A stretch of 64,000 nucleotides of DNA from Kibdelosporangium aridum (GTDB lineage Bacteria > Actinomycetota > Actinomycetes > Mycobacteriales > Pseudonocardiaceae), in the NCBI RefSeq assembly GCF_900176515.1, contig NZ_FWXV01000001.1, forward strand, positions 1,624,564-1,688,563, written 5' to 3'. The notes beneath the pieces are model-generated. The model saw only the letters and a list, made by a program, of their open reading frames with translations, was not told where the DNA came from and searched no databases. Positions 35,201 through 43,415 of the stretch are shown piece after piece. A program made the translations under genes and the position numbers. The stretch's first letter is position 1. Every line of letters starts with the position of its first letter.

Positions 35201-35904
35201 AAGGACAGCATCGGGGCGCCGATCAACGCCATGAACCGCGCGCCGACCGCGTGCGACACCATCGACATGGCCGGAATCGGTGAGAACCCAGCGATCCGGT
35301 CCGGTCCATGGACCTTGAGGGTGTGCACATGGGCGGCGGCGACCATCTCGACTGCCTCGTCCCACGACACCCTGACCAACCCGCCCTTGCCTCTGGCCTG
35401 GTGGTAGACACGCCGCTTGAGCGGGTCGTCCACAATGGAGGCCCACGCGGTCACGGGGTCCTCGTGTGCGCGTTTCGCCTCGCGATACATCTCGACCAGG
35501 ACGCCCCGCGCGTACGGATATCTCACTCGCAAGGGAGAGTAGGAGTACCACGAGAAGGAGGCGCCGCGCGGGCAGCCTCGTGGCTCGTACTCCGGCCGGT
35601 CAGGGCCGGTGGTGGGGTAGTCGACGTCCTGCGATTCCCACGTGATGATGCCGTCCTTGACGTAGACGTTCCACCGGCACGAGCCAGTGCAGTTCACCCC
35701 GTGCGTCGACGGCACGACCTTGTCGTGGCTCCAATGGTCGCGGTAGAACGCGTCGGCGTCACGCCCGCCCTGCCGGAACGTCGCACGCAGGTCGTCCGAT
35801 ACCTCCTCCCGAGTGAGAAACCGGCTGGCCGACAGCAGCAGGTCACTGGCAACGCCGTCGGTGGTCTTTGGAGTTTTTGGGGCGCGCTGAAATGTCGCGC
35901 ACAT
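32200..35904 (-). CDS. narG: Respiratory nitrate reductase alpha subunit (molybdopterin)
   Basis: A 1234-residue catalytic subunit reducing nitrate to nitrite at a Mo-bis-MGD centre, facing the cytosol. STHGVNCTGSCRWNVYVKDG near 65-85 is the [4Fe-4S] site with a histidine plus cysteines; WESQDVDYPTTGPDRPEYEPRGCPRG follows. No twin-arginine signal is present, as normal for cytosol-facing NarG. Length and colinearity with narH-J-I are standard. AGGAGG lies about 11 nt before the ATG. No narK transporter or Nar two-component system is adjacent. Confidence 0.97.
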   Translation of the reverse strand: MCATFQRAPKTPKTTDGVASDLLLSASRFLTREEVSDDLRATFRQGGRDADAFYRDHWSHDKVVPSTHGVNCTGSCRWNVYVKDGIITWESQDVDYPTTGPDRPEYEPRGCPRGASFSWYSYSPLRVRYPYARGVLVEMYREAKRAHEDPVTAWASIVDDPLKRRVYHQARGKGGLVRVSWDEAVEMVAAAHVHTLKVHGPDRIAGFSPIPAMSMVSHAVGARFMALIGAPMLSFYDWYADLPPASPQVFGDQTDVPESADWWDAAYLMLWGSNVPVTRTPDAHFMTEARYRGQKVVVCSPDYSDATKFADEWLAPHPGTDGAVAMAMAHVVLRECFVDRQVPFFANYTKQYTDLPFLVVLDERDGKFVPGKFLTEADLTGTKDRGTEWKTVLLDELSGEPVVPNGSLGFRWADDPGRWNLDLGDAEPALSVYSGPNGTAAEVLLPRFDGMDGAAEAMVRGVPVRRVAGRAVTTVYDLLLAQYGVHRDGLPGEWPADFGDPTKPATPAWQEQLTGVPAGTVTRIAREFADTAIRSQGRCMIVMGAGTNHWFHSDLIYRSFLTLLLLTGCQGRNGGGWAHYVGQEKVRPLTGWATLAGALDWARPPRHMIGTAYWYTHTGQWRYDRLTADTLTWPGAAGKLAGRTVSDCLTQSTRLGWMPSYPTFDRNPLDLTDEAEAAGLDPAEHVLAQLKAGELGFACEDPDAPENWPRVLTVWRANLLGSSAKGNEYFLRHLLGTDSAVRATEVPEDERPLSVRWRDEAPKGKLDLLLALDFRMTSTTLFADVTLPAATWYEKHDLSSTDMHPFVHSFNAAVDPPWQARTDFDAFHAIAKKVSELAKDHLGTRRDLVVTALQHDTPGEVAQPRGVVQDWRDQDCEPVPGQTFPVLTVVERDYTAIAAKLATLGPVLDKLGTTTKGWTVEVSPELAWLAASNGIAKGGPAAGRPLLDTDRKAADAVLALSGTTNGRIADEGFRALEDRVGRPLRHLVSHRQAHRVTFNDTRSRPAPVVTSPEWSGDESGGRRYAPFTINVEQLKPWHTLTGRQHFFLDHDWIAEIGEQLPVYRPPLDIHRLFGEPRIGPNGPEVTVRYITPHSKWSIHSEFQDNLLMLTLSRGGPTFWISPADAQAIGVSDNDWVEAVNRNGVVVARAVVSHRMPTGTVFMYHAQERTVNVPKSETTGKRGGIHNSLTRLQIKPSHLIGGYGQLSFALNYYGPTGNQRDEVTVLRRRSQEVSY

Positions 35905-36296
35905 GACTGTGCGTCCTCCTGACGATCGCTGGTCACCGACTCTAGGCGGCCGGTGTTGAGCGAGCCTCGAGGTTTGCTCGTGAGCCTGGGTTCAACTGGT
36001 GACCGGCTGCTGACCGCACGTGCGTTCTGGCTCGTGGCCACGCTGGCGGTGCGAAGTGCGAACGTGGTCCGCCTGGCTTTGGCGAAACTCGTCGAACCGC
36101 GTTCAGGGCGCTGGATACTCCACAAAGGACGGTCCGGCGGACGGTTCAACGATGCGGGGTTCGTGGCAAGATCGTGCCATTGCGTTGCTGCTAACGGATG
36201 CTGTAACGGCAAGATCGTTGACATTTGATCGTTCAACAAAGATGGTTGTCGTTGCGCCGCCGACGTTTCGTGTCAGTTGCTAGTGAGGAGATCCCT
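35905..36296. other. Divergent intergenic region, nar operon / small secreted protein
   Basis: About 390 bases with no convincing gene; it should contain the nar promoter. Two GGTNACC near-palindromes (35931-35937 and 35998-36004) each lie in a CTGGTNACCG context, and CGAGC ... GCTCG (35961-35980) flanks a CCTCGAGG palindrome. These are possible regulator sites only. The segment before 36297 becomes AT-richer (about 36200-36240), a likely promoter for the rightward gene. Confidence 0.5.
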
Positions 36297-36620
36297 TTGC
36301 GGAGAACCGCCATCAAGATCGCGTCGACCTTTGCTGTCGCTGGGGCGATGACCGCGGCACTGCAGGCTCCGGCCGCCGCCTCGCAGCTGCCGTCCGGGCT
36401 GAACTTCTGGTCCGGTGTGCTGACTGGGCTGTCCCAGAACTATGCCGAGGTCCCGGCGGGCTGCACGCAGATCCCGTTCGGTGCCCGGTCGTTGTCCAAC
36501 CAGACGCCGACGGACATCCTGCTCTACCAGACCGGGGACTGCTCGGGCTTCGCGTGGACGTTCCCCGCGACCGAGCTGCGCAACTTCAACTTCGACGGCA
36601 AGAGCTTCAAGGCCGCCTGA
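36297..36620 (+). CDS. Small secreted protein, unknown function (TTG start)
   Basis: A 107-residue protein with a Sec signal peptide (LRRTAIKIASTFAVAGAMTA then LQAPAAAS). The start is a TTG at 36297 because GAGGAG is 6 nt upstream and the first residues are exactly a basic n-region; an ATG frame from 36225 would bury the signal. The mature part has two cysteines (GCTQIPFGAR and GDCSGFAW) and ends NFDGKSFKAA, somewhat like secreted beta/gamma-crystallin-like or I36-type small proteins. It is followed by an 11-bp hairpin. Confidence 0.65.
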   Translation: MRRTAIKIASTFAVAGAMTAALQAPAAASQLPSGLNFWSGVLTGLSQNYAEVPAGCTQIPFGARSLSNQTPTDILLYQTGDCSGFAWTFPATELRNFNFDGKSFKAA

Positions 36621-36625
36621 TACCT

Positions 36626-36658
36626 GGTGGGGCCACGCCCGAGGGGAGTGGCCCCACC
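36626..36658. terminator. 11-bp hairpin between convergent genes
   Basis: GGTGGGGCCAC (36626-36636) and GTGGCCCCACC (36648-36658) pair perfectly with an 11-nt loop. It lies in the 42-nt gap between the small secreted protein gene and the convergent glycosidase gene, so it can terminate both. Confidence 0.75.
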
Positions 36659-36662
36659 GCTG

Positions 36663-39134
36663 CTACTTGGTCCGGATCTCCAGCCGGGCCGCCTTGGCAG
36701 ACACTGCCACATGCACTTCCGTGCCACGGGGTGTCGTCACCAGTTGGTACCTGACTGGTTTGCCGTCGAGCAGCACCTCCGAAACCTGAGGAACGACGAG
36801 CCCGACAGTCAACGCCGCATCGATTGAACGCGACCGCACCTCGGTTCGGTACACGTTCCGATGACGGGACACTGAGACGTCCACTGAACCTCGTCCAACG
36901 CGGATCTCCCGCCCGCTGATGGAGTTCTGGCCGTCCGGGAGCTGGGGGACCACGGTGAGCCGGCCGTTGCCGAGATCGGGCGCGATCCCGAGCTGCTGGT
37001 GCACGACCGGCCACAGCGTGCCGTACGTGCCCCACGCCTGCAGGTTCATCGACCGGTCGTAGAACGGCCGATCGATGTTGGCCTTGAAATCGGGTGACGG
37101 CGCGACCTCCGGCATCGCGCCCGGCGTCTCCCACACGCTCGGATCGAGTTGGATCCGCGCGTTCCCGGTCGTGTATCGCCGCTGTGCACCCAGGCGGCCG
37201 AAGTTCCCTTCGGCCACCGCCATGACCGCGGTGTTCAACGAGTACGTGGCACGTTCACTCGCCACAGTGGACACAACAGGATCACACGAAGGCCCGGGGT
37301 TGCCTGCCGGAGCGCTGGTGGGTCCAGTGCCCGTGTGGTAGGTCCCGAATTCGCCGTTGTAGCAGTCGCGCTCACGTTGCACGAGTGCCCGGCGGCCTTT
37401 GTCGGCCGAAGCCAGCGGGCCGGCCTCCATCGGCGTGATGCCAGTCCAGTGCCGTTGGAAGACCGGCGTGTTGTCGTTGGCCGGATTTGCCGGGTCGTCG
37501 ATTGACTCCGCGTAACCCACGCCTTGCTCGACCCACCACTGTGCTTCGAACCGCCGCTGCAGGTCGTCCGCCTTGGCCGTGGCCCACTGGGCGACAGTAC
37601 TGTCATGCTTGCTGGCAGCCATGTCGGCGAGATCTCGCAGCCCACGAATCAGGTACACCGTGCTGTCGAGCTTCTCCTCGCCCATGCCCTGGCGTTCGAC
37701 GTTGCCGAGGCCTTCCGGCCACCCGTCGCCGTCCTTGTCCAGTGTTCCGGTGATGTAGCGCAGGTTGCGCACAGCGAAGTCGTACATCTCGTCGCGGAAC
37801 CTGTTGTCGCCGGTCCATCGCCAGACCAATGCGACTGTACTCGGGAACTTCGCCGTCTCGTCGGTGTTGCCGGCCGACTTGTTGCTTCCGAAGTAGACGT
37901 CCCCGGTGGACACCACTTCGTGGACGACTTTGCCGCTGCGATTGTTCAGCATGTCACTGACATCACGCAGTGCCCGCAGGTGGTCCCGGACGATGTCGAA
38001 TTGACCCGCGGCAACGGCCCCGTAAGCGGTGTATTCGCCATCCGTGGCGAAAAGCCAGGGATAGTCCGGGAATCCAGCGGCCAGCCAGCGCATCTTGGGC
38101 ACGGTCCCGGCCGGTGACGGATAGTCCTTGCCCTCGTTGACGTCCCGGATCTGCGCGTTACGAGCCTCTTGCACGGAATCCAGGAGGTTCTGCTTGCTCC
38201 ACTCGATGCTCTGCTGCAGCAGCCGGTCACCGGGCAGATCGACCACAGTGGACGAGGCGGCCGCCCGTCGCGCTGACACGGTCTGGCGCAGAGCATCGGC
38301 CGGGTCGCGCAGCACGTCGTTCAACAGACCCCGGGCTTGGGCGCCCGTGTCACCGCCCGCGACAGCGAACCAGACCGTGGTCGGACGGCCGGCCCCAAGC
38401 CGGACCGAGTACTCCAACCGGCCGCCGGTTCCCTTGCCGAACGCGGAATCGTCGCAGCGCGGGGGCGCCGGACCGTCGGCCGGGCAGACGACAGCCGGGT
38501 CCTGCGGCCCTCGATGATGCGGGCCGAGCGCTTGCTCGACCGGCCGGGCGCTTGCCCCGACCGCTGCCGCGCCGACAGGGTCCTGGAACACCAACGCCCC
38601 ATCACTGACCGACCCGGTGTCGGGCGCGTTGACACCCGCGTTCGGAGTCGTCCAGCCCCACGGATACGCGGGCATCAGCTCGGAATGAGCATCCATCGCC
38701 AGGCGGACGTCACGGTGGCGATCAGCCCGCAACGTCAACCCGATCACGGTCGCGCGGCTCCCGGACGGCACGAACTCCACGCGTTCCGCCGAAATCCCGC
38801 CACCGCGGTACTCGAACCGTTGATATCCCTGGCCTCTGACATAACGGGTAGCGGGAATGTCCCTGCCGAACCATGATCCGTCAGCGGCGAACCACACACC
38901 GTCGAGAAGCTTCACGGGTGGCGCCCAGAAACCACCCATCTCGCCGCGGACGTGCCAGCCGGTGGCCGGATACAGCCCGGTCTCATCGCCCATGGTGAAC
39001 GCTCGGTCGCCGGACACCAAAGCCCGTCGATCACTGAGCCGTGCGGTCTCCGACAACTCACCCGCAGGCGCCGCCTCGGCGACCGAGACCGGTAAGAGTG
39101 CGGCCACAAGAGCCGTTACCACCAAGGTTTTCAC
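36663..39134 (-). CDS. Secreted six-hairpin ((alpha/alpha)6) glycoside hydrolase-like protein
   Basis: An 823-residue exported protein with a Sec signal (MKTLVVTALVAALLPVSVAEAAPA). After a beta-rich N-terminal half comes an (alpha/alpha)6-type domain; FPDYPWLFATDGEYTAYGAVAAGQFD resembles the PW-F-x-T/R-D catalytic region of glycogen-debranching and related glucosidases, and DKDGDGWPEGLGNVER is a second typical stretch. The exact GH family is not assigned. It is the last gene of the LacI-binding protein-permease operon (4-nt overlap with the permease), so it probably trims an oligosaccharide outside the cell before uptake. Confidence 0.8.
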   Translation of the reverse strand: MKTLVVTALVAALLPVSVAEAAPAGELSETARLSDRRALVSGDRAFTMGDETGLYPATGWHVRGEMGGFWAPPVKLLDGVWFAADGSWFGRDIPATRYVRGQGYQRFEYRGGGISAERVEFVPSGSRATVIGLTLRADRHRDVRLAMDAHSELMPAYPWGWTTPNAGVNAPDTGSVSDGALVFQDPVGAAAVGASARPVEQALGPHHRGPQDPAVVCPADGPAPPRCDDSAFGKGTGGRLEYSVRLGAGRPTTVWFAVAGGDTGAQARGLLNDVLRDPADALRQTVSARRAAASSTVVDLPGDRLLQQSIEWSKQNLLDSVQEARNAQIRDVNEGKDYPSPAGTVPKMRWLAAGFPDYPWLFATDGEYTAYGAVAAGQFDIVRDHLRALRDVSDMLNNRSGKVVHEVVSTGDVYFGSNKSAGNTDETAKFPSTVALVWRWTGDNRFRDEMYDFAVRNLRYITGTLDKDGDGWPEGLGNVERQGMGEEKLDSTVYLIRGLRDLADMAASKHDSTVAQWATAKADDLQRRFEAQWWVEQGVGYAESIDDPANPANDNTPVFQRHWTGITPMEAGPLASADKGRRALVQRERDCYNGEFGTYHTGTGPTSAPAGNPGPSCDPVVSTVASERATYSLNTAVMAVAEGNFGRLGAQRRYTTGNARIQLDPSVWETPGAMPEVAPSPDFKANIDRPFYDRSMNLQAWGTYGTLWPVVHQQLGIAPDLGNGRLTVVPQLPDGQNSISGREIRVGRGSVDVSVSRHRNVYRTEVRSRSIDAALTVGLVVPQVSEVLLDGKPVRYQLVTTPRGTEVHVAVSAKAARLEIRTK

Positions 39135-39952
39135 TTGACGCCTCCCGCGGTGAGCCCGGCGATGATCCGCCGCTGGAACACCAGAACGAGGATGACCAAG
39201 GGGACGGTGACGATCACACCTGCCGCCATCTGCGTGCCGAACGGCTGATCAAAGCCGTACGCGCCGGTGAACCGGGAGATGGCGACCGTCGCGGTCTGCA
39301 TGTTCTTGTCGTTCACCATCGACAACGCGATGATGAACTCGTTCCACGCCGTGATGAACGTGATGATCGCGGTGGTGAACACGCCGGGGGCGGCCAGCGG
39401 CAGGATGATCTTGCGGAACGCCTGCAGCCTCGTACATCCGTCGATCATCGCGGCTTCCTCGAGTTCCCCGGGCATCTGCCGGAAGAACGCGTTGAGGTTC
39501 CACACCGCCAGCGGCAGCGCGAACGACATGCTCGGCACGATCATCGACTGGTAGGTGTTGATCCAGTTGATGTCGGTGAACAGCTTCAGCAACGGCACGA
39601 CCAGTGAGATCCCGGGGAACATGGAGGTCGCGATGATCATCGCGGCGACCGCGTTCTTGAACCGGAACCGCAACCGCGCCAAGGTGTACGCCGCGGACAG
39701 GCCGATGAGCAACGTCAGGACCGTGGCGATCCCAGCCACCACCACGCTGTTGATCAGCGCCCGGCCGAACCCGACGTCCACCCCGAACACCGCGGTGAAG
39801 TTGGTGACCGAGACGGGATCCGGGATGGGGGACAACGAGAACTGGTCCGTCGGCCGCCGGAACGCTGAAACGAGCATCCAGTAGAACGGCGCGAGGCAGT
39901 ACAGCAGGATCGCCGTGAGACCGGCGTATCGCAGCACAACGCGGGTGTTCAT
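39131..39952 (-). CDS. Carbohydrate ABC transporter permease (MalG type)
   Basis: A 273-residue inner-membrane permease with six predicted helices. The cytosolic EAA loop reads LEEAAMIDGCTRLQAFRKIILPLAAPG, typical of MalG-like CUT1 permeases. The ATG at 39952 (MNTRVVLRYAG) is right; longer frames read antisense-like sequence from the neighbouring gene. It overlaps the start-side permease gene by 4 nt and the glycosidase gene by 4 nt. No ATPase gene is in this operon, so a shared MsiK-like ATPase encoded elsewhere is expected. Confidence 0.93.
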   Translation of the reverse strand: MNTRVVLRYAGLTAILLYCLAPFYWMLVSAFRRPTDQFSLSPIPDPVSVTNFTAVFGVDVGFGRALINSVVVAGIATVLTLLIGLSAAYTLARLRFRFKNAVAAMIIATSMFPGISLVVPLLKLFTDINWINTYQSMIVPSMSFALPLAVWNLNAFFRQMPGELEEAAMIDGCTRLQAFRKIILPLAAPGVFTTAIITFITAWNEFIIALSMVNDKNMQTATVAISRFTGAYGFDQPFGTQMAAGVIVTVPLVILVLVFQRRIIAGLTAGGVK

Positions 39953-40929
39953 GCGTGCACCACCCCCGGCTGTACCAACGGATCGGCTTTGCGTGGTTGT
40001 TTCCCGGTGCGTTCCCGTGCCTCGCCGATGACGTCCGCGCCGAGCAGCTTCACGAACACCAGCGCGGCAATGGCCACATAGAGGAACAACACCACGGCAT
40101 ATGCCGCAGCGGGCCCGAATCTGAGGTTGGTGGCCTCGTCCCACGCCAGCATCGTCAGTGTCTCCACGGATTCCTTGCGGTTGCCGATCAGCACGAACGG
40201 CAAGTCGAACATCCGCAACGAATCCAGTACGCGGAACAACACCGCGACCACGAGAACCGGTCGGACAAGGGGGAGCGTGATGGACAAGAACTGCCGCACC
40301 GGACCGACGCCGTCGACCCTGGCGGCCTCGTAGATGTCCTTGGGGATGATCTGCAGCCCGGCGAGCACGAGCAACCCGATGAACGGCGCGGTTTTCCACG
40401 TTTCCGCGATCATCACCGCGAACCTGGCGTGCCATCCCTCGGTGGTCCACAGGATCTGGCTGCCGATGATCGCGTTCGCCACGCCGTCGGCCTGGAAGAT
40501 CCACTTCCACAGGATCGCTGACACCGCGGTGGGAATCGCCCACGGCACAAGGATGCTGGCCCGGACCATGCCACGCCAGCGCAACGCCTGATGCATCACC
40601 AGCGCCATCGCGACACCGATGATCACCTCTATCGCCACCGTCACGACGGTGAAGAACGTGGTGTTGCCGAAGGCGTTCCAGAACCGCCCGGCCGCGTCCC
40701 CGGTGAAGATCGCGGTGTAGTTGTCCACGCCGACGAACTGCTCACCCTGGACGACGAAGCCGTCCGCGTCGACCGTCTGCCCGGTCTGGTAGAGCGACTC
40801 CCGCAGCGCCGCCACGAGCGGATAGCCCACGACCAGGCCCAGCACGATGAAAGTGGGGGACAGCAGCAGGGCGGCGAGCCGTCCGGCTTCGCCCGCCGCC
40901 CTGCCGCGTCGCCGGCTCAGCGTTGTCAC
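39949..40929 (-). CDS. Carbohydrate ABC transporter permease (MalF type)
   Basis: A 326-residue CUT1 permease. The first helix is LAALLLSPTFIVLGLVVGYPLVAALRESLYQ; the EAA loop is YEAARVDGVGPVRQFLSITLPLVRPV, for contact with the ATPase. It pairs with the MalG-type permease downstream. Start and stop overlap neighbours by 4 nt on both sides, indicating a coupled operon with the binding protein. Confidence 0.93.
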   Translation of the reverse strand: MTTLSRRRGRAAGEAGRLAALLLSPTFIVLGLVVGYPLVAALRESLYQTGQTVDADGFVVQGEQFVGVDNYTAIFTGDAAGRFWNAFGNTTFFTVVTVAIEVIIGVAMALVMHQALRWRGMVRASILVPWAIPTAVSAILWKWIFQADGVANAIIGSQILWTTEGWHARFAVMIAETWKTAPFIGLLVLAGLQIIPKDIYEAARVDGVGPVRQFLSITLPLVRPVLVVAVLFRVLDSLRMFDLPFVLIGNRKESVETLTMLAWDEATNLRFGPAAAYAVVLFLYVAIAALVFVKLLGADVIGEARERTGKQPRKADPLVQPGVVHA

Positions 40930-42239
40930 TTGAGCAGTTCCTGCAGCTTGGCCTGCAGCTCCTTCAACGCCGTGGCGCTGTCCTTGGCACCGGTGATCGC
41001 CGCGTACGCCGCTTCCTGGATCGCGGTGGTGACGTCGCCGTACCGCACGGCCTTCGGGCGCGGCTTGGCGCTCTGGATGGCCTGCTTGAGCGTCGGCAGG
41101 TACGGGAACTGCTTGACCAGCTCAGGGTCGTCGTACAGGTTGGTGCGGGTCGGCGCCTGCGAAGTGGCCAGCAGGTTCGACCGCTCGGCCGCGTCAGTGG
41201 TGAAGTACTTGATGAAGTCCAGCGCGGTGGCCTTGTTCTTGGCGAACGCCGAGATCGCGAAGTTGTGCCCGCCAAGGCTGGCGGCACCGGGACCAGCGCC
41301 GACGCCGGGCAGCGGAGCCACGTCGAACTTGCCCGCGACCTGCGACGAACCGTCGGTCTTGTTGGCCAGCGCCCACTGGTACGGCCATTGCCGCATGAAG
41401 ATCAGCTCACCGGCCTGGAACGAGCGCCGGCCGTCCTCTTCCTTGAACGTGATCGCCTTCGGCGGGAACGTGCCGTTCTTGAAGCCGTCGACCAGCTTGT
41501 CCAGACCCGCCTTGGCCTGCGGGCTGTCCACAGTGGGCTTGCCGGACTCGTCGACGATCTGGCCGCCCGCGGTGTTCACCGCCTCGTCGAAGTTGACCGT
41601 CAGGCCCTCGTACTTCTCGAACTGCCCGGTGTAGCAGCCCAGGTTCGCGCCTTCGGGCAACGCCTTGACCTTCTGGCACGCGGCGGTCAGCTCGTCCCAC
41701 GTCTTCGGTGCCTGCAGGCCGACCTTGTCCAGCAAGTCCTTGCGGTAGAACAGCAATCCGGCATCGGAGTAGACCGGGACCGCGTACAGCTTGCCGCGGT
41801 ATTCCCCGGTGTCCAGGGCAGGCTTGAGGAAGTTGTTCAGGTCGAACTGGTCACGCGGCAGCTCCACGACCCACCGGTTGGCCGCGAACTCCGCGGTCCA
41901 CACCACGTCGAGGTTCAAGATGGCGTACGCGTCCGATTTGACCTGCGCGTTCTGCACCAACTGCTGGCGCTGGGCGTCCGCGGACTCCGGCAGCTCGACG
42001 ATCCGCACCTTTTCGTTCGGGTGCGCGGCGTTCCATTCGTCGGTCAGCCGCTGCATGTTGTTGGAGGTGTCCTTGCCGGTGACGAGCGTGATGTCGCCAC
42101 GTCCTTCGAGTGCTGGAGCTGCGGCGGCGCTCGTGCCGCCAGATCCGGAACCACCGCTGTCACTGCCGCACGAGGCGGCCAGTAGTGTCACGCACGCCAA
42201 GCCGGCCATGCGCAGCCCGGTCGTCTTTGACCATGCCAT
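40926..42239 (-). CDS. Extracellular solute-binding lipoprotein (family 1, sugar)
   Basis: A 437-residue CUT1 binding protein that captures an oligosaccharide outside the membrane. The lipobox is LLAASC after a short basic start (MAWSKTTGLRMAGLACVTLL), followed by a Ser/Gly linker. The family stretch DITLVTGKDTSNNMQRLTDEWN and AKNKATALDFIKYFTTDAA are visible. ATG 42239 is preferred over 42254/42299 because GGGAG is 8 nt upstream. It lies 29 bp downstream of lacI-type regulator gene and overlaps the permease gene. Confidence 0.93.
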   Translation of the reverse strand: MAWSKTTGLRMAGLACVTLLAASCGSDSGGSGSGGTSAAAAPALEGRGDITLVTGKDTSNNMQRLTDEWNAAHPNEKVRIVELPESADAQRQQLVQNAQVKSDAYAILNLDVVWTAEFAANRWVVELPRDQFDLNNFLKPALDTGEYRGKLYAVPVYSDAGLLFYRKDLLDKVGLQAPKTWDELTAACQKVKALPEGANLGCYTGQFEKYEGLTVNFDEAVNTAGGQIVDESGKPTVDSPQAKAGLDKLVDGFKNGTFPPKAITFKEEDGRRSFQAGELIFMRQWPYQWALANKTDGSSQVAGKFDVAPLPGVGAGPGAASLGGHNFAISAFAKNKATALDFIKYFTTDAAERSNLLATSQAPTRTNLYDDPELVKQFPYLPTLKQAIQSAKPRPKAVRYGDVTTAIQEAAYAAITGAKDSATALKELQAKLQELLK

Positions 42240-42268
42240 CAGCTGTTCTCCCATCACCCGGTTATGTG

Positions 42269-43279
42269 TCACAAATCCACTGGTGCGCTGCTTCTGCACA
42301 CGATCTGACCGGCCAGCAGCACGCCGGATTCGCCGTGCTCGGCATCGAGCAGCCTGACCAGCGCCGACGTGATCTCCTCGGTCGGCTGGCGCACGCTGGT
42401 CAGCCCGCCCTCCACGGAGGTCGCGAGCACCGAGTCGTCGAATCCGGTCACCCAGACGTCGTGTCCAGGGCGCAGCTTGCGGCGCCGCAGCTCGCCGAGC
42501 ACGCCCACGGCGAGCAGGTCACTGGCCGCGACGATCGCCGTGGGCGGAGTAGGTCCGTCCAACAGCGTGGCCGCGGCGCGCGCGGCACCGTCCATGCTGT
42601 CGGAATCGGCGTACGCGGCCTGCTCCGACAGGCCCAGCCGGGCGCATTCGTCCTGCCATCCGCGCTGCCGGTCCTTCGCGGCACCCATCGTGACCCGCTG
42701 GCACCAGCCGACGAACGCGATCTGGTCGTGCCCGGCCGAATGCAGCCTGCGAACCAGTTCGGCGCACGCCCCCGCGCCGTCGACGTCCACCCACGGCCCC
42801 GGCTGTTCGCCCTGTTTGGGCCAGGTACGGCCGAAGGACGCGAACGGCACACCACGGCTGGCCAACCAGGTGTGCCGCGGGTCTTCGTCGACGGTGTCCG
42901 ACAGGATGAACGCGTCAACCGCTCGTTGGGCGATCAGATCGGCGTAGGTCTCGATGCCCTGCGCGCCTTCGGGGGCGGTGAACACCAGCATTCGCCTGCC
43001 GGTTTCCTCGATCGCCTCGGTGAGCGTGTGCAGGAAGGGGTCCATGAACAGGCTTCGGCCGGGCATGCGGGCGAGGCAGTAGCCGATCAGCCCGGCCTGG
43101 CGGGTGGCGAGGCTGCGCGCGGTGCGGTTCGGCTGGTAACCGAGTGCCTCGATCGCGGCCTGGACTTTGCGCAGGGTCACGGGATCGACGCGCTGGGGCG
43201 CGTTGAGCACGTTCGACACGGTCTGGCGGGACACCCCGGCGTGCGCCGCGACCTGGCGAAGCGTGACCGCTTGTCCCAC
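42269..43279 (-). CDS. LacI family transcriptional repressor
   Basis: A 336-residue LacI regulator. The HTH is VTLRQVAAHAGVSRQTVSNVLNAPQRV at residues 5-30, followed by the hinge (LGYQPNRTARSLATRQ) and a sugar-binding domain. GTG 43279 with GGGAG 7 nt upstream is far better than the longer frame from 43453, which would run through the operator. It heads the transporter operon and is divergent from the debranching-enzyme gene, with its likely operator at 43334-43349. Confidence 0.93.
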   Translation of the reverse strand: MGQAVTLRQVAAHAGVSRQTVSNVLNAPQRVDPVTLRKVQAAIEALGYQPNRTARSLATRQAGLIGYCLARMPGRSLFMDPFLHTLTEAIEETGRRMLVFTAPEGAQGIETYADLIAQRAVDAFILSDTVDEDPRHTWLASRGVPFASFGRTWPKQGEQPGPWVDVDGAGACAELVRRLHSAGHDQIAFVGWCQRVTMGAAKDRQRGWQDECARLGLSEQAAYADSDSMDGAARAAATLLDGPTPPTAIVAASDLLAVGVLGELRRRKLRPGHDVWVTGFDDSVLATSVEGGLTSVRQPTEEITSALVRLLDAEHGESGVLLAGQIVCRSSAPVDL

Positions 43280-43333
43280 TGTCCACTCCCGACTGTTCGC
43301 CCATGAGGCGTGGCAGATGGCATACTGTCCGTG

Positions 43334-43349
43334 ATTTGACCGGTCAAAT
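43334..43349. promoter_or_regulatory. Perfect 16-bp palindrome, probable LacI-family operator
   Basis: ATTTGACCGGTCAAAT is a perfect palindrome with the central CG step typical of LacI-family sites. It lies between the divergent LacI gene (start 43279) and the GDE-type glucosidase (start 43416), where a repressor could control both directions and so autoregulate. Confidence 0.85.
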
Positions 43350-43415
43350 TGGACGGGTAACTGTCGCTGACGGCCCTCGCCCTTGTCAAGACCGGCGCCG
43401 ACGCTGGGAGGAACT

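Noticed and set aside
35953..36228. 91-codon plus-strand frame upstream of the small secreted protein
   Set aside because: No ribosome site, no domain, and it covers what should be the nar promoter region.
39953..40543. N-terminal extension of the MalG-type permease
   Set aside because: Sequence is out-of-frame MalF-type permease DNA; the true start at 39952 overlaps the upstream stop.
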